Below are positions 24,800 to 35,729 of a stretch of 64,000 nucleotides of DNA, piece by piece (position 1 is the stretch's first letter; each line of letters starts with the position of its first letter). Source of the stretch: Litoditis marina (Eukaryota > Nematoda > Chromadorea > Rhabditida > Rhabditidae); contig OZ038436.1 in assembly GCA_964036275.1 (NCBI GenBank), positions 19,185,904 to 19,249,903 on the forward strand, read 5' to 3'. Position numbers and translations under genes: made by a program. Under the pieces are notes generated by a model, which was not told the origin of the DNA, did not search any database, and saw nothing but the letters and a program-made list of their open reading frames with translations.

Positions 24800-25810
24800 C
24801 ATTACCAGCGCGGGCCAGGTGTGCGGCTCAAACCAGCCAACTTGCAACTGTAATCTACCCGTGCGCGACAAAAACCAAATTTGTGGAAAGGCGTTTTGTA
24901 CGGGGCCAATCCGGTTCCCATTGGCGGCACTTTTATTCGGAAAAAGCGGACTATTACTCATAATTGCTATGAATATTGCTTATATGGGTTACAGTAAAAA
25001 GCGGAAAAATCGGCATGGTTGGTTGGTTTGAGAAGTGTTCCAAATAAAACAGTTGTGATTCTATAATCAACATTCATAAATTTTCAGCTTCCATTGAACT
25101 ATTATTTGATCGAGGTTATTTGCCAACTAGTCATTATAGCTCTGAACTTTGTTTACATAACTTAGGAGAAGTAATCAACCAGGAGGACAGAGTTCACGCG
25201 CCCAAACATTTGCAAAATTACATTAATCATGCTGAAAAATGAGGAAATGTCCATCACTAATGTAATGAGTAACTTTTTTAATGTTGATCTACTAACTAAG
25301 CAGCAAGTTGGTCAAATGAAACTATACACAGCACTCAAACGATTTACGTTTTGTAATTTCCATAATTTAATCTCATTTACTCATTCCGGAAGAAAATGGA
25401 GTAAGAGTGAGAAACGCCAAAACCGCGAAGCATACAAACACGAAAACAGCAAAGCAAATACTGATAAAACTTACAACAATGAGGAATTAGGAGAAATTAA
25501 GAAAATCGACAACTATATAATGATGTCGTCGAAGTATGTAACATAAATGTGTTGTCACCGCCATGGTTATTTGTGAGAGAGAGATGGAGAGAGCGCCAAA
25601 CGCGCCCGGCTCAAAAAACGCCTGCGAGCGCCCGCGGGCACAAAAAACGGCCGCACGCTGCAGCAAAAAGCATCAGCAGGGTTTGATTGTTAAATATAAA
25701 AAAGGAGAACTGGCGCCCGCTCTACGTGAACAAATGGATAACAAATAGGAGCAGGGGCCGAATTATCGGATAACTTGTAATCAACTAAGTTCGGCGGCAA
25801 ATATACTATG
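24800..25810. other. Intergenic, nothing firmly recognised
   Basis: GC-rich patches near 24800-24930 and 25590-25700 carry GCGC and AAAAAACG motifs. A 105-codon open frame at 25229-25546 has no recognisable family and no splice partners. Confidence 0.45.
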
Positions 25811-25816
25811 AGTAAA

Positions 25817-25922
25817 TTGAATAGTCACGTATTCTAATGAGTAATCGTGCACTTTGCCATTGCACGTTTCTAAATTCTGCTGTTTTTAACATGTTTCACG
25901 TTACTGTGCAATTGACAAACCG
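25817..25922. repeat. TTGAATAGTCACGT repeat family, copy 2
   Basis: It shares GAATAGTCACGT, ATCGTGCACTTTGCCATTGC, ACGTTTCTAAATTCTGCTG and GTGCAATTGACAAAC with the copies at 14262 and 54740. It has a small internal deletion after the first block. Confidence 0.75.
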
Positions 25923-26321
25923 TCTAGTAATTGATTCAGGGGAAGGTGAGGAGCATGAAGATGTAAACTCAAGAGAATTCAGAATAAACAGGTCCGAACA
26001 TGCAGGGGAAATAATCTTTACAATTTGAACTGAACCTAATAGTTGTCTTTGAAACCCATGTCTGACAACAAAAACTCCAGCAGAGGTCAATGAAAAGTAT
26101 TTAGTCATCGACACTAAACACTCCACGTTGGTCTGAGGGTGAGAACACGTCATGAATATTACAGGAGGAAAATAAACTGCAGGAAAACGTACTTAGTTAC
26201 ACACAATTAACTGTATCAAACATTATGGAATAATGGTGGTTCGTAATGGTGATGTGTATGTTATGTATATCGCACTACAACTCAGATGTGGTCAGTTTTT
26301 ACAGTAGCCGCTATAGTCGGG

Positions 26322-26536
26322 GCCAAATTTATAAATTTCTGTCTCTCGCCGGAATCGAACCTGCGAGCAAAATATTCGTAGCAAGGCGAAAACCATTGCG
26401 CTATTGGTACACATATCTAATAATAATAATAATAAATAATAAATTAGCAAGCTTCGGAATCGAAGACATCTGTGCGTACACAGCGGAAAGTGAGATATAC
26501 AGTACCCTTCCGTCTTTCCGCTGGCGACGACCATAT
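26322..26536 (-). repeat. tRNA-derived SINE-like element, copy 3, with AAT expansion
   Basis: Same architecture as copy 2 on the minus strand, with B box GGTTCGATTCC. An (AAT)n run of about 25 bp at 26420-26445 lies between the leader and the tRNA-like part. The A box is degraded. Confidence 0.75.
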
Positions 26537-26620
26537 ACGATGTATGCTGTCCTATCCCGCTGTGTTAGTAGTTAGATTCTGTTCTTCTTCACAGCGTGAA
26601 TCGGCATCAAACTACAGCAA
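26536..26620 (-). repeat. TGTAGTTTGATC family, inverted copy abutting the SINE
   Basis: The reversed tail ACGATGTATGCTGTCCTATC precedes CCGCTGTGTTAGTAGTTAGA, and ATCAAACTACAGC lies near 26608. It directly follows the SINE-like copy 3. Confidence 0.6.
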
Positions 26621-26639
26621 GATTCGGTCTCCCTCTACC

Positions 26640-27330
26640 ATGTACCCAGTTGTAATGTAATGTGGAAGAACTAGGACTAGACATTCTTTTAGGATGTCTA
26701 AAAACTGAAGATTCGGTTCTCTCAAAGAAGACAACTATGATCTTTGTTTCGTCTCGATTCAATCTTCATTTGTACTGTTGAAATTCAAAATTTTCCAAGC
26801 ACTTAACATGCACGCACACTGCACAATTTATTAGGTTCTTTTGGATCATTTTTTTAATGGAATCCACTAAATTGTTTTTAGTATTGTCTCACGTTTTGCA
26901 TGTTTCACGTGCCCTGTCCATTCACGTCTGGTAGAATAATGGCTTTGTTGCCATATCCTTCGAGAGCGTGACAACTATATCACGGTTCACCACCCTTTTG
27001 TGAAAAATATCAATTATCCGGTCCACGAGGGGCGAGTAGTGTGATATAATAACCGTTTATTTGGAGGTACTCTACTGTATTTCATAGTAACACCTAATAC
27101 GTTGTTGGTTTTGAGTTGGTTTCACATCTATTATTTCTCTTTTCATTCCTATTTTGTTACAAAGGTTCAAGCATACGGTGAACATCTATACCATTTTCAC
27201 ATGTGTATGCATCGGTTCATGATAAGAAAGTTTTTTTCACGTTTTTTGACTGTTACTAGAAATTGCTACTCATTCCTGAACGTTCGATTAATGTTCATTT
27301 TCTCTTACAAATAAATACAGTATTTCCAGA
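26640..27330. other. Upstream region of the Gly/Tyr peptide gene, nothing else recognised
   Basis: AT-rich with no exon or repeat I can support. The acceptor TTTCCAG at 27323-27329 just upstream of the next ATG is the likely trans-splice site. Confidence 0.5.
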
Positions 27331-27332
27331 TA

Positions 27333-28602
27333 ATGCGAGTGATTCTGCTTCTCTCTCTACTCGTGCTAGTGGTTTCGTCAGCAGTAGTACAGAAGTGAGT
27401 TTAATAACCAGACACATACGCTTTACTTTAATAGATTTTTTCACAAATTGTGAACACAATTTTTTCCAAGCGTCGAATGTTAAATCGTATTCCAAGTTGG
27501 AACTCATTTCCGAACCGACAGTTGTGTTTCGAATTGCATACACAGAAGTGTTCCTAATTTGGACCGGAAGAAAGCTGAGCTGAGAAATTTATGCCGTCCC
27601 CGTTTTGCATTCGTGATCCGTGTTCAAGAGAACTTGTCTTGCATTCTCCCATTTTTACATAGAGTACAATCACAAACAGTTAATCTTCTTTTCGAGCGCA
27701 CTTTTTTAGAAAGCCTTTGTATGTCTGCGGTTGCAATCTCTCTGCATACTTCCCTTGTTCCAACGGAACAGTGGTAAGATCCAAGACTGAATACAATTTT
27801 TAATTCCACATTTTGGTGAGGTCCCCAAATGATACAAATCAAGGTAAAAAGTTACATGCTGGGTGGGTGGAAGTTACATATACCAATTATCTCTAATTTC
27901 GATTTTCGAGGCAGTTTCATCAAAGAGAGCATGAAAAGCCAATTACTAACATAAAACTTTTTGTCCTAATCTTACTCTGTTTCCTCATAGAGGCGATATA
28001 CGTAATAAACCCCGCGAACGAGTTACGTACAAATCTGAAAATGCTGATAAAACCACAAATACGTTAAAATTATTGCAAAATTACGGAATAGGTGATGAAA
28101 AAAGCTGGAATATTCCAGCATTTTTACGCTGGCACGATAGAAATGAACCTAATTCGTAATCAGAGTACTTCAGGACAGCTTCGGAAGAAACCGAGTATCA
28201 CCACAGACAGAAGAGGTACACCGGCGGCTACGGATACGGTAACTCGATGTGGCCCTATTACGGTGAATCACTTCTATCGCAAACAAATCTACTCTATTTT
28301 AAATATACTCATTAGCAATTCAACACTTTACTTTTCACATTTTTCGATGTAGTACTCCCATTGGAGAAATTTGAAATAGAAAATAAGATGGTGGGAAAAG
28401 AGTTATAACAGTATGCCCTCATAATGAGGAATGCAACTGAACAGTATTATACGATTGAGACTGTCATTGCATCTGTTGTCACGGGGCAATAAAGTTATGA
28501 ACTTGTTCAGGTGGAATGGGTTATGGTATGGGAGGATACGGAATGAACACCTTCCCACTCGGAGGTTTCGGAGGATACAACGCCTTTGGATATGGCAGAT
28601 AG
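27333..28602 (+). CDS. Secreted Gly/Tyr-rich peptide precursor (YGGYG type), 80 aa
   Basis: Exons 27333-27394, 28174-28262 and 28511-28602, phases 2 and 1, ending TAG. Residues 1-17 (MRVILLLSLLVLVVSSA) form a signal peptide. A dibasic RQKRY step near residues 32-36 is a likely prohormone cleavage site. The mature part, YTGGYGYGNSMWPYYGG followed by MGYGMGGYGMN and FGGYNAFGYGR, is Gly/Tyr/Met-rich. Nematode NLP/CNC-type and related glycine-rich secreted peptides have this layout and are often epidermal and immune-induced or cuticle-associated. That role is inferred, not shown. An AATAAA at 28726 suits the 3' end. The acceptor TTTCCAG lies 3 nt before the ATG. No antimicrobial activity can be claimed from sequence alone. 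Confidence 0.8.
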
Positions 28603-28725
28603 AATCTCGTCCAGTCAATTTCACGAAAATTGTTTCCACACTCTTGAAGACTTCATTGTAATTCGCTTATTGATTCTTTCTTGAGACTGTGAAAACGGCG
28701 AATTCGCCGAAACGTAGCCACTCTG

Positions 28726-28731
28726 AATAAA
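28726..28731 (+). terminator. Polyadenylation signal AATAAA
   Basis: A canonical AATAAA about 125 nt after the stop of the Gly/Tyr-rich peptide gene. Confidence 0.6.
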
Positions 28732-29112
28732 TATTCATACCACCTCGTGTTTCATGAATAAAAATCGACAACAGTTTAATATACTAGGTTATTTATATGA
28801 AAACATATCTTAGTGTCACTAGAATCATTCTGTTTCCATTTTCTAAAGCGGGTTCCACTGATGAACACCCAAGCCTCTGAGCTAAGCAAGAAATGGAGGT
28901 CTCTTTGTTCAGTGTTTCAACTGTCATAATCGGAGAAACAGTGTCATGGCATGGGCACAGCGAAAATGCAAAACTCAAGCTCTATAGGATGACATCTTCA
29001 TTGGGAAGACAATCAGTTGGGACCCATGTAGCAAGATTGGTCGGTAAGGGGCTTGGATACTTTAGCGGCAGTCGGCTGCACCGCTGGCGCCGCTCGGAGC
29101 ATATTCATCTCT

Positions 29113-29286
29113 GGCGGCGTATGACTCCCGCACAAATCTCGTGAGATACCTCATGACCTATTCGCACGAGGTTCTCATGAGATCCTATTGATTGCTATGC
29201 TTCAACATTGAATATTCACGAGTAGCTCATGAGGTATCTCATGAGAAACTCATATGAGGTTGGAGGGATTGCTACGCCGCTTGGCG
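29113..29286. repeat. CTCATGAG-rich MITE family, copy 3
   Basis: Left GGCGGCGTATGACTCCCGC, right GGATTGCTACGCCGC. The interior has GAGATCCTATTGATTGCTAT, TTCACGAGTAGCTCATGAGG and TCATGAGAAACTCATATGAG. It is the best-preserved interior of the three. Confidence 0.75.
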
Positions 29287-29349
29287 TACCTGGCTCTGGC
29301 TGATGTTCCGGCTCTCATGTATAGGATTTGTCAAACCGTTGTGGACACC

Positions 29350-29500
29350 GTACCATCGATTTTGTAAGGGGCGGGGTTTGGCGAGGGGCCAGCCAGTCTG
29401 CGTATCCTTGATCTACACACTCTCTCAACTGCTGGCTAGTAATCAACGACCGCTCGCCCCGCATCGCTCAATCAATCGATCCCTTTGCTGTCTTTATGGG
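29350..29500. repeat. CTGCGTCTCTCTGATC repeat family, copy 2
   Basis: GGGGCGGGGTTTGG, CAGTCTGCGTATCCTTGATC, TACACACTCTCTCAACTGCT, AATCAACGACCGC and TCGCCCCGCATCG align with the copy at 16585. Confidence 0.6.
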
Positions 29501-30130
29501 GAAAATGGCAACTATAGCTGCTGCCGTAGCCTTCATTTCCTAAGTAGCCTTGTCTTTGATTTGTTCATATTCAGGTTAAATTTGTTGCCCGCATTGTAAT
29601 TGTGTTGCGTCTGTAATTGTAATTGGCTTTTCGAAAATGGGAATTGAAAATTTGGACATTCAATGGGAGCAATAGCATCCGGCAAACCGGTCATAGTGTT
29701 TGGATTGTTGCTGGCTGAGCATCAATATTTGTTGCGCTTATCTCCCTGCTCTTCCCGTCTCTGTAGTGTGGTTCAGAGCTACCTAGGCAGAACAATTATA
29801 AGTTTCTCTTAGTTTTACATTTTCTCACTGGGTTAGTTGAGAACTATTCTTACTACTGTCAACTTATGTTCTTCAGCAAACCTTAAAATGGGTTAGGGTA
29901 GGCGAAAACGTTACATGTTCGTCTGATCGTCTATTTGTAGTTTTATCCTCTGCTGGTGTCGTAGTTCGCAGTCTCTGATATGTATCATGTGTGTTGATCA
30001 ATTTACAACTTAGATAACGTCTCCAAGTATCCAGTATGAAAGAGCACTTCATGGTATACTATAACTATACGGACAAGTGGAACTGAATGTATTCTTGTTC
30101 TATAAGATCATTTCTTCACAATACAAGCCC
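29500..30130. other. Intergenic, nothing recognised
   Basis: No exon, RNA gene or clear repeat was supported here. Confidence 0.5.
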
Positions 30131-30215
30131 ATACGGTGTATTTGTAGTTTAATCTCGTTGTTTTAGGTCGAAAATCGTAATTTATGACCTATATTGAGAT
30201 CAAATTACAACTAAG
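30130..30215 (-). repeat. TGTAGTTTGATC family, copy
   Basis: TACGGTGTATTTGTAGTTTA, ATCTCG, then AATCGTAATTTATGACC, closing with GAGATCAAATTACAA. Inverted ends lie about 65 bp apart. Confidence 0.65.
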
Positions 30216-31767
30216 GTGTAGTCACTCCCTAAACTCAATGTTTGTTGTGCTCTTCGTGCTCTATAGGCGTTATTATCAGTGCCGTTCAATCTGGTTCACC
30301 TTCACTGTCTGCGTCTCTTCCCCTCCCACTCTCTCGCCTGCCCATCAGCTGGTTGCTAGCGGTGCTTTTGTGTCGCGCTCACCGGGGCTCTTCCTAGCAC
30401 AAATATTTATTTTACAACCATCAAGAAGACCACATTTCGTGGTTTCCAACGTAATTTTCATGTTTTCTCATTTAGAGACCAGATTATGTTCTTTTGGAGT
30501 AAAAAATAGATGTAAAGAAGAAGAATTTTTCAATTTGCGGAATGTAGAATACAACAGAGAAAGAAAAACAGAGAATTTTCTTAGGAGCCGATTGGCGAAA
30601 GTTTCACTTGAAAAAGAGCCGAGTTTGTCTTTCGCACGAGTTATTAAGTGGCGTTTGGTACAGTTGCAGTTCACCGAGTTGTGCCAATATGAAGTACGTC
30701 GAGTTTTCGTCATTTTGGAGGTGAAATCGCACGTTCACTCTATTATGCTAACTAAAAATGTGAAAATTTGACAATAAATGTCTGGTAGGTGGTTGTTTTG
30801 AGCATTCGAATCACTGGTTTGGCGCTTGAATCGATTTTGTGTTGACCAGAAATGATCAGGCCGACAGATAGTTGACATTGTATTATTTGCCTCCTAACAT
30901 AGTCAATCGGGGGAGAGTTGTTCAACCAAATAGCAAAAACATGTCATTTTCACTGTTAACTTTGAATTTATTTTGTTTACTTCTAACCTGAGTAGATTGC
31001 TTTACACCCACTAACCAGCTTCCCTACTATTTACCAATGACTAGGAAATAATAGGTGGATTGTAACGTGATTCTGAAATACAACGGTTCAATATGTTTTC
31101 CACCCCGCGTACACAATTGAAGCTACACATTTCAAAATATGGTTTCGATAAACTTTTTTCTTACGCTATCTATAATTTACTGAATAAACAATAAACTGTA
31201 GTTCGGGCTTTGTAACTGTCGTTTTGTAGTTTGCGTCATCCTTTTGCTCTGAAAAACCGCTGCAACTTAAAATACCGGACTCGCCAATTTTGCAACTTAA
31301 AATACCGGGGTCAGCCAGATGTCGCCTGTACTGTTTGAAATTCATAAGGAGATGCAGGCTAAATCGACACCAGTATTTAAGCCTGCATCTTCTCCGGTAT
31401 TTTAAGCTGCCAGCGTTTTCGCAGTGTTTTTGTGAGTAATGTGCGTGTGAATAACAAGTTGATCTGTAGCTAGAACTTTTTGCGTTCATTGTATCACGAG
31501 TCGCTCTCACATGGTGTGATAGCATTCTTCTATACTTCCATTACATAAGGTTATCAGACTTTCAACCATGTCCATCGGTTGGTTTCAAAATACGCTCTCT
31601 TAGTTTCAGTTGTTATACCGTCTTATTTTTTGTTTCTTCAACTTTTTTCTAGATGTTCACATAGCTTGCAATATATTAAACTCTGTCAATCATTTGGTTT
31701 TGAAAATTTTTCTCATATTTCTAATAATTTTTGATTTTCATTGTTTTTCTATAACACTAAATTCTAG
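30216..31767. other. Intergenic before the TEX264-like gene
   Basis: A degraded CTGCGTCTC-family copy lies near 30270-30385. The 195-codon open frame at 30184-30771 crosses two repeats and has no domain signal. Near 31255-31400 the sequence AACTTAAAATACCGG is repeated about 35 bp apart, and a related block (GGTATTTTAAGC) lies in reverse near 31397, giving a potential hairpin. No gene is called. Confidence 0.45.
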
Positions 31768-34494
31768 ATGGTGGACCCAATCTGGATTTTTCTGGCCGTG
31801 TGCCTGGCAATTGTCGCCTATGTTCTTAGGGAACTCGCGAACAGTGGAGTTTTCGCCAAGATTGAGGTAGGTTGGGTATAAAGTAACCAAATATTTGTTG
31901 TAATTTGATCCCAATACACGCCATTATTTGGAAATTTCGACATAGGGATTGGGCAACAAACAAACAAATCTGGTTTACTGAATGTTTCTAATAGTCCATG
32001 TATCTAATGGAGGTATATGGTTGTAAATTCACTGTAATTTTCACCCTCAAAAATGCAATACCAGCCTCACTTTGCTTTCTTACCACTGGATTTTCCCAGA
32101 AAATTGAATTCTCAACTTTTGACAGTAAGTGTTTTGAAGCTGAACTGTATACAGCTGCGTTTCTTTTGAACCATCACAGTGTTTTGTACCAATACATCAC
32201 ATTCGTCTGGCGGTTGACCCCGACGGCATGAAAAACCGGGTTTACTTTTGTCCTTTGGTTTGAGAAGGTCGTGCGGCGTTCAACAAAAACAGTTGTTTAG
32301 TTTTCATCACATAATAAAGCGTAATTCTTGGAATCGCAGAGATTCAAAAGATATAGCAGAAGAAATAAAGTCTATTCACCTAGAAACTTTGTGGTTTCAG
32401 AGAATTTTCAGGGACACATTTTACCGTGAAATTTCAGATGGACAAACTGCGAAACAAAAGGAAACGTTTGAAATTTAAATTTTGCGACATCTGCTGTATT
32501 TTGCTGAATGAATACTATTTCTAGCCGATCGTGACCGAGTCGCCCAGTTTCTTTTCCACTCCCACCACCGTCTACTACAAATATCATCTGGGTCCCTACA
32601 GTGACACTGGAGATGTTGTCACGGAGGTGAGATACAATTTTTTCCGAATATTGGAGAAAATTGCACATTCAATTTTTCATCAGAAATAAGTGTTCTTGAT
32701 CGCTTGTAAGACGCTGAAATTCAGTACTTTCTAGCACAATTCTGCTCTTTCAACTTATTGAAGCGTGAAGTTGTGAATGACTCATTGAAACTGCATACTG
32801 TAGGCCCACTAATGTGAAACGAAGTATCTCCTGCTTCAGGCGAAGGAAATTCTTCCCAAGGGAGCAACCCCCTTCGGAATCTTCTACGACAACCCCGAAG
32901 TGGTACCATCTCATCTTCTACAGTCGGCCGTGGGAGTCATATTCGCTGGTCAGTTGGTTTAAGAGTACTGTAGTTTAGAAGTCACTCTGTCAGATGCCGT
33001 GTGCAGGAAAATCCCGATGAGCCTCTCTGAACACGTAGTATTTTTGCTCATACCTCTCACCGCGCAACATGAAGGAGAAGAGATTGGTTCAAGTTATATT
33101 AGTAAGGAAACTTGACCTTCTTCAGCTTTTGATAGAGCATAGTAGCTGAAGTACTCTTTGGTATAAATATAAATTTACATTGAAGTACCTAATAAAACGA
33201 CTGTGTTTGTATCGTATTGACTATTTTTGAACTTTAACCATGTTTGTGTTCACGTTTCTATAACTTTTAGAAAACGGCGAAGATTTGTACTCTGACAACT
33301 ATGCCCAGCAGCTGACTAGGTTCGGCTACGAGAAGATGACCTTGGCAGCGGTAGGTTGTTTGTTTTCACTTTTGTTTTCCCTCTTCTCAGTTCTGAGCGA
33401 AACCTTAAAAACAAAATTTTTCACCACTTTATTATACTAGACATAATCGTTTGGCTGACAGTCAAATACACAATCACGGTAAACGTGTGAAACATTGGAA
33501 CGTGTATTGATGAAGTACACTTTCCTGGTGTTATTTTTTAACTTTTAAGCATCAGTGTGAAGTGAAAAATATAAGAACTCTCAAATTTGTGCCTCTTTCG
33601 AAAAAGTGTTCGGTTATAGTTTGTAGTATGATCCTTTCCAGGTGCCTCGTGCCGTACAGGCCACCCAGCCCAATGGAGGTCTTTTCTCCCTTTTCGCTCT
33701 CATTTTCCGCACCTACGGAATCATCAAGCAGTACATTGAGGTATGGTATCTTGATCTTGGTAACCAAAATTATTTTGATGATGGTGGTTTTTGTTTGTTA
33801 GTTGATTGGTAGTCTACTTTCAGTTTATCGATTTTATAATCAACACATTTTGATGACACTACACAATATTTCTAATTTTTCACGTACTGTCCGAAAAAAT
33901 TTCAATTCTGTAAAATTTCAATTGAGTGGTAGTTGTTTGCTGGCAATGGTTACAAGTTCTGGTTACAGTCTAATTCGAGAAACTATTTTTGAAAATTCCA
34001 GGCCAACCGTCTGGAGACTACTGTCTCGATTGAGGTCTACGCCAAGGACAGATACTGTATCCTCTTCCCCTTGGACGACTTCAAGAGCTACACTGTCCCT
34101 GAGGTTTGTCATCGAATTCAGCCATCTAGATACGAACACGTTTTTCTCACATGTTTGGTAAAAAAATTCTTCAACACGTTATCGGGGTTGAGAAAAGGTT
34201 CCCACTTTATAGAATCCAAAGTGTTGTTCGAACACTTTTCGTTCCTTGCTATTATTTGCTGTCTCGAGTATTGCAAATTCAGTATTAAATTAAGAAGTTT
34301 AACGAGTAGTTAAGTTGATAATAACTAAAATTTTCGGTTTTCAGTACAAGACCCAAGACGAGCTGGAGTCTGACATGGCCAAGAAGAAGTTCGACTCGGA
34401 CGAGTCTGACAGTGAGAGCGAGGCCGAACCAACTGAGCAAGAGGATGAGGCTAGAATGACTGGTGATGAGGCTGACCAACCAAAGGATCAGTAG
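31768..34494 (+). CDS. TEX264: TEX264-like ER-membrane protein (ER-phagy receptor family), 246 aa
   Basis: Exons 31768-31866, 32525-32626, 32840-32948, 33271-33350, 33642-33740, 34002-34103, 34345-34494, all in phase. An N-terminal helix (WIFLAVCLAIVAYVL, residues 6-20) anchors the protein. The GyrI-like domain follows: TVYYKYHLGPYSDTGDVVTE, then FGIFYDNPEVVP, AVGVIFAENGED, a helix LFSLFALIFRTYGIIKQYIE, and YCILFPLDDFKSYTVPE. This order matches human TEX264 closely, including KFHMGLY-like, YYDNP and TYIKE-like motifs. Human TEX264 is an ER-phagy receptor that binds ATG8 proteins through a C-terminal LIR. Here the tail (from about 198) is short, acidic and Ser-rich (SDESDSESEAEPTEQEDEA) and lacks a canonical LIR. 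The acceptor TTCTAG abuts the ATG. Confidence 0.93.
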
Positions 34495-34578
34495 ACGGTT
34501 TATGGGTTATTTCCACTTTTGTATTACATTAAATACCTTTTGTGTTACTTTTTTCGTCTTGTAAACTCGCTTATAGTC

Positions 34579-34584
34579 AATAAA
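34579..34584 (+). terminator. Polyadenylation signal AATAAA
   Basis: AATAAA about 85 nt after the TEX264-like stop codon. Confidence 0.65.
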
Positions 34585-34847
34585 TTCGGGACTAATACTG
34601 CCTTACGTTCTCTCATCTTCATCATATTACTGCATAAGGTTCTATTCATTGTTATGTTGAAAATTTCCGGTGTAAATAAACATTTTTGCTCAATGTTGGA
34701 ATGTGTGAATTTTTTCTAAAATAGTCATGACTTGGAAAGAAAGAACGGAAAACTTCGTACCCACAGAGTTATAAAATTTTTACCTCTACCTGCCTCTCTT
34801 TGTGACAACACGGCGTATTTTTTATGAGCTTTTTTTTGGAAAATGAA

Positions 34848-35729
34848 GCTGCGACATCAATAATAATAATAATAATAATAATAATAGTTTATTACGGGAT
34901 CAGAATCTGTACAATTCGCCGCAACATTTTATCTTTCCAAGTGTGCATCTCTTCTCTAGCGATCCTCATCCAGTTTCTTCCGACAGCTTCTTCGAACTCA
35001 TCTCTCCATCTTTGTTTTGGTCGCCCCGGGGGTCTTGGTGCGTCAATTGGACACCATTCCACCATCGTTTTCGCCCAACGATCATTTTCCATGCGGCTGA
35101 CATGTCTTGCCCACGACCATTTTCTCATGGCAGCACGTTCACGAATGTCTGGTAGTCGCACTGTTCTCGAAAGCCACTCGTTGGTATGACGATCGAAAAG
35201 GGTCACACCAATCATTTTTCTCATCATTCTCCGCTGACCAGTGATCAAGGTAGAATGATCTTTGAGACGGAGTACCCATGTCTCACAGCCATACAGAATT
35301 GCTGGTTCTATGCATGCCTGGTAGACCTTACGTTTCAGCGCCAATGAAACGGTACGACTTGTGAGAAGTTGATAGTATCGATTGAAAGCACACCAACCCG
35401 CACGAATTCGACGTTGTATTTCAGGCGTATCGTTCAGCTCAAACGAGAGACGGTGTCCAAGATAAATGAACTTTTCACAATAGAGTAGGATCAATCCATC
35501 GACAGTGATAGGTGTTTCAGTATAGTTTGACATCACCAATGTCTTTTCATGATTGATTGTGAGGCCCACTCTCTTGCTGGCCTCTGACAGCTCTTGTAAC
35601 ATTTGCTGAAGTTCGTGAGGACACTGAGAGAAAACAACAATGTCATCAGCAAAGCGGAGATTAGTGAGTCTTGTGCCACTGATCGGAATACCGTACTCAT
35701 CCCAGTCAAGGACGCGGCTGCGACATCAA
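34848..35729 (-). mobile_element. 5'-truncated RTE-type non-LTR retrotransposon with 13-bp TSD
   Basis: The body is 34861-35716, minus strand. Identical 13-bp flanks GCTGCGACATCAA lie at 34848-34860 and 35717-35729. The 3' end (low coordinate) is an (AAT)n stretch at 34861-34887, the simple-repeat tail typical of RTE elements. Only the last part of the reverse-transcriptase ORF remains, so the copy is dead-on-arrival. It sits about 270 bp past the TEX264-like poly(A) signal. Confidence 0.92.
34892..35713 (-). pseudogene. Reverse transcriptase fragment (RT palm motif to C-terminus)
   Basis: The open minus frame starts inside the RT: LDWDEYGIPISGTRLTNLRF leads directly into the catalytic FADDIVVF motif. 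The thumb follows, with INHEKT and FIYLG, and ILYGCETWVL. The typical RTE C-terminal region comes next: RTVRLPDIRERAAMRKWSWA, GRPKQRWRDEFEEAVGRNWM, then a stop at 34892. Endonuclease, fingers and the first palm motif are absent. No frameshift or stop interrupts the surviving frame, which suggests a fairly recent insertion. The first in-frame ATG (35602) is internal and not a real start. Confidence 0.9.

Noticed and set aside
24674..24963. Frames across the poly-C run
   Set aside because: Homopolymer gives poly-Pro or poly-Gly. The start falls in a repeat, so not a gene.
30184..30771. 195-codon plus-strand open frame
   Set aside because: It crosses a TGTAGTTTGATC copy and a CTGCGTCTC-family fragment and has no domain, signal or splice context. 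Best explained as chance openness.
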